Part shown: positions 61,573-64,000 of the stretch, one piece after another | Numbering within the stretch: position 1 is the stretch's first letter | Layout: every line of letters begins with the position of its first letter | DNA from: Pseudoalteromonas ruthenica | GTDB taxonomy: Bacteria; Pseudomonadota; Gammaproteobacteria; Enterobacterales; Alteromonadaceae | Assembly: GCF_008808095.1 (NCBI RefSeq) | Contig: NZ_CP023397.1 | Coordinates: 310,001-374,000 of the forward strand | Reading direction: 5' to 3' | DNA length: 64,000 nt | Program-made: the position numbers and the translations under genes | The notes under the pieces: generated by a model | Told to the model about the DNA's origin: nothing | Database searches by the model: none | What the model saw: the letters and a program-made list of their open reading frames with translations, nothing else

Positions 61573-64000
61573 ATGAATTTTTCACACTTTTTTATAAACC
61601 GGCCGATTTTTGCGGCCATGTTGTCTTTGGTGTTTGTGATCACCGGGGCTATTTCATTATTTCAGCTACCGGTCAGTGAATACCCTGAGGTAGTGCCGCC
61701 TACGGTGGTGGTCAATGCCACATACCCCGGCGCTAACCCTAAGGTGATCGCTGAGACCGTTGCCACGCCGTTAGAGCAGGAAATAAACGGCCTTGAGAAC
61801 ATGTTGTACATGTCTTCTCAAGCCACCAGTGATGGCCGCCTCACCCTGACGGTGACCTTTGCCTTGGGAACAGATCTGGATCGCGCTCAGGTGCAGGTCC
61901 AAAACCGAGTGAATAGCGCCTTGCCGCGATTGCCGCAAGAAGTGCAGCGCTTAGGCGTGGTGGCCCAAAAGTCCTCGCCGAATTTGGCTATGGTGGTTCA
62001 CCTCTATTCTCCTGAAAAGACCCACGATACCTCGTACATGTCGAACTATGCCGATTTGTATATCAAGGATGAGTTGGCACGCCTGAGCAGTGTTGGCGAT
62101 GTGCAGATGTTTGGTGGTGGTAAATACGCTATGCGCGTGTGGCTCAACCCCAGTGCGCTGGCCGAGCGTCAGCTAACGGCTATGGATGTGGTTGCGGCGC
62201 TGCGTGAGCAAAACCAGCAAGTCGCAGCGGGTAGCCTGGGCGCGCAGCCTTCACCAACGAGCAGTCAGTTTCAAGTGTTGCTAAACGTCAAAGGGCGATT
62301 ATCCAGCGTTGACGAGTTTGAGCAGGTGGTGGTGCGTGTTGATGACAACGGCGCAATTACCCGCTTAGCCGATGTCGCTCGTATCGAGTTAGGGCAAGAC
62401 AACTACGCCCTGCGGGCGATGCTAGACGGGCAACCGGCGTTAGCCATTCCGATTTTCCAGCGTCCGGGTTCGAACGCCATTGAACTTTCTGATAATGTTC
62501 GTGCAACCATGGCGCGCCTGTCACAAGACTTTCCTGCTGGCGTAGAATACGATATTGCCTACGACCCTACCGTGTTTGTGCGCGGCTCGATTGATGCGGT
62601 GATCAAAACCTTGCTGGAGGCGATTCTACTGGTTGTAGTGGTGGTGATCTTATTCCTGCAAACCTGGCGTGCATCCATTATTCCGCTTATTGCGGTGCCG
62701 GTCTCGCTCATTGGTACTTTCGCGGTGATGCAGTGGCTCGGTGTATCGATTAACACCTTGTCGTTATTTGGGCTGGTACTGGCCATCGGCATTGTTGTTG
62801 ATGATGCCATTGTGGTGGTCGAAAATGTCGAGCGTAATATTGAAAATGGCCATAGCCCATTGGCGGCCACGCGCATTGCCATGACCGAAGTGACCGGGCC
62901 CATTATCGCCATTGCCTTGGTGTTATGTGCGGTGTTTATTCCCACGGCGTTTATCACCGGGCTATCGGGTCAGTTTTATAAGCAGTTCGCGTTAACCATT
63001 ACTATCTCCACGCTTATCTCGGCGTTTAACTCCTTAACCTTATCGCCAGCGTTGTCTGCTTTATTGCTTAAGCCCCATGATGCCAAGCCTGACAAGCTAA
63101 CACAGCTGTTGGAGCGGTTATTTGGAACTTGGCTATTTAAACCTTTTAATCGCCTCTTTGACAAAGGCGCCAACGGCTATGAGCGACTGGTTAAAAAGCT
63201 ATTGCGCATGAGTGTGGTCGTCGGTGCCGTGTACGTGGTATTAGTGGGCTCCACCGTGGGGTTATTTCAGCAAGTCCCGGGTGGGTTTATTCCGGCGCAA
63301 GATAAGCAATATTTGGTTGCGGTGGCGCAATTGCCCGACGCGGCCAGTTTAGAGCGTACCCACAAAGTGGTGCAGCAAATGGAGAAAATTGCGCTGCAAG
63401 TTCCCGGTGTGGCTAATACCGTGTCTTTCCCTGGGTTATCGGTGAACGGGTTTACCAATAGCACCAACAGCGGCATTGTGTTCACGCCCCTTGATGACTT
63501 TGATAAGCGCAGTGATCCGAGCATGTCGGCACACGCTATCGCAGCCCAGCTTAACCAGCGTTTTGCGGCTATTGATGAAGCCTATGTTGCAGTGTTTCCA
63601 CCGCCGCCCATTCAAGGCCTTGGCACCACAGGTGGCTTTAAGTTGCAGCTTGAAGACAGAGCAAATAAAGGCTTTGAGGCGCTCTTTTCCGCGCTGCAAA
63701 AAGTCATCGCCGAGGCGCGTCAGCAACCGGAGTTAACGGGGTTATACTCCAGCTTCAGGATTCAAGTGCCGCAAATGAACATTGATATCGACCGCGAGCA
63801 AGCACTGCTGCAGGGGATCCCGCTCAATGAGGTGTTTGATGCGCTGCAAGTGTATTTGGGCTCACTGTATGTGAATGACTTTAATGTCTTTGGTCGCACC
63901 TATCAGGTGACAGCCCAAGCCGATGCTGATTATCGCCAGCAACGCGAGCAAATCGCCCAGCTTAAAGTGCGTAATCGCAGTGGCGACATGGTGCCTCTAG
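61573..64000 (+). CDS. RND efflux transporter permease (HAE1), partial at window end
   Basis: The frame is open from the ATG (GGGGAG site) to the window end, giving 809 codons of a protein that usually has about 1030. It shows the HAE1 pattern: FFINRPIFAAMLSLVFVITG (TM1), LPVSEYPEVVPPTVVVNATY, FALGTDLDRAQVQVQNRV, TM4 with the proton-relay Asp pair in GIVVDDAIVVVENVERN, and TVGLFQQVPGGFIPAQDKQY. It exports drugs, dyes or detergents by proton antiport. Lacking the C-terminal end is due to the window edge, not a truncation. Confidence 0.95.
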   Translation, partial: MNFSHFFINRPIFAAMLSLVFVITGAISLFQLPVSEYPEVVPPTVVVNATYPGANPKVIAETVATPLEQEINGLENMLYMSSQATSDGRLTLTVTFALGTDLDRAQVQVQNRVNSALPRLPQEVQRLGVVAQKSSPNLAMVVHLYSPEKTHDTSYMSNYADLYIKDELARLSSVGDVQMFGGGKYAMRVWLNPSALAERQLTAMDVVAALREQNQQVAAGSLGAQPSPTSSQFQVLLNVKGRLSSVDEFEQVVVRVDDNGAITRLADVARIELGQDNYALRAMLDGQPALAIPIFQRPGSNAIELSDNVRATMARLSQDFPAGVEYDIAYDPTVFVRGSIDAVIKTLLEAILLVVVVVILFLQTWRASIIPLIAVPVSLIGTFAVMQWLGVSINTLSLFGLVLAIGIVVDDAIVVVENVERNIENGHSPLAATRIAMTEVTGPIIAIALVLCAVFIPTAFITGLSGQFYKQFALTITISTLISAFNSLTLSPALSALLLKPHDAKPDKLTQLLERLFGTWLFKPFNRLFDKGANGYERLVKKLLRMSVVVGAVYVVLVGSTVGLFQQVPGGFIPAQDKQYLVAVAQLPDAASLERTHKVVQQMEKIALQVPGVANTVSFPGLSVNGFTNSTNSGIVFTPLDDFDKRSDPSMSAHAIAAQLNQRFAAIDEAYVAVFPPPPIQGLGTTGGFKLQLEDRANKGFEALFSALQKVIAEARQQPELTGLYSSFRIQVPQMNIDIDREQALLQGIPLNEVFDALQVYLGSLYVNDFNVFGRTYQVTAQADADYRQQREQIAQLKVRNRSGDMVPL

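Noticed and set aside
62559..63726. Several - strand open frames inside the RND permease
   Set aside because: They are antisense shadows of a clear HAE1 coding frame.

Overview
The window looks like chromosomal DNA of a marine gammaproteobacterium of the Alteromonadales, most like Pseudoalteromonas or a close relative. The basis is the mix of genes: five large TonB-dependent receptors, secreted proteases with PPC, P and PKD domains, a curli locus, a hydroxamate siderophore operon and a GAF/PAS hybrid sensor kinase, in DNA of middling GC content. The genus is inferred from gene content, not from a marker gene. I saw no tRNA, rRNA, insertion sequence, prophage or CRISPR array.

Layout. 1-11.3 kb is mostly housekeeping and secreted functions: a small exported protein, a TPR/TonB-C protein, a succinate-semialdehyde-type dehydrogenase, an HDOD protein, an M12/M72-like metalloprotease, a periplasmic binding protein, a zinc-ribbon/rhomboid fusion with a coupled partner, and an Nramp-like transporter without the usual metal ligands. 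At 11.5-12.6 kb soxR faces an NAD(P)H/flavodoxin-type reductase across a SoxR box. 12.9-16.8 kb is a curli system: csgD on the + strand, converging on a - strand unit that reads curlin, csgE, csgF, csgG. Its single curlin is very large, with about 20 repeats.

17.6-30.4 kb holds a secreted subtilisin-like protease and three consecutive TonB-dependent receptors. The third is a mosaic: leader and signal peptide resemble the second receptor, and the mature protein resembles the first.

30.4-38.7 kb is a Fur-box-controlled, tightly coupled - strand siderophore operon: PLP decarboxylase, N-monooxygenase, MFS exporter, membrane acyltransferase, GNAT-NIS synthetase fusion and FhuF-like reductase. Its logic matches bisucaberin/desferrioxamine-type dihydroxamates.

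39-45.3 kb carries small membrane proteins, a PhzF-family protein, a GNAT enzyme, a hemerythrin and a truncated gene remnant. 45.5-56.9 kb is a nutrient-uptake region: an S9 peptidase, two related TonB-dependent receptors, a frameshifted ToxR/CadC-type regulator with a beta-propeller-like sensor, and a Sel1/TonB-C protein. It also contains an unexplained multi-hairpin intergenic element and a LacI-type operator resembling the NagR motif. 57.3-64 kb has a hybrid histidine kinase, then a LysR regulator divergent from an RND efflux pair. The RND permease runs off the window.
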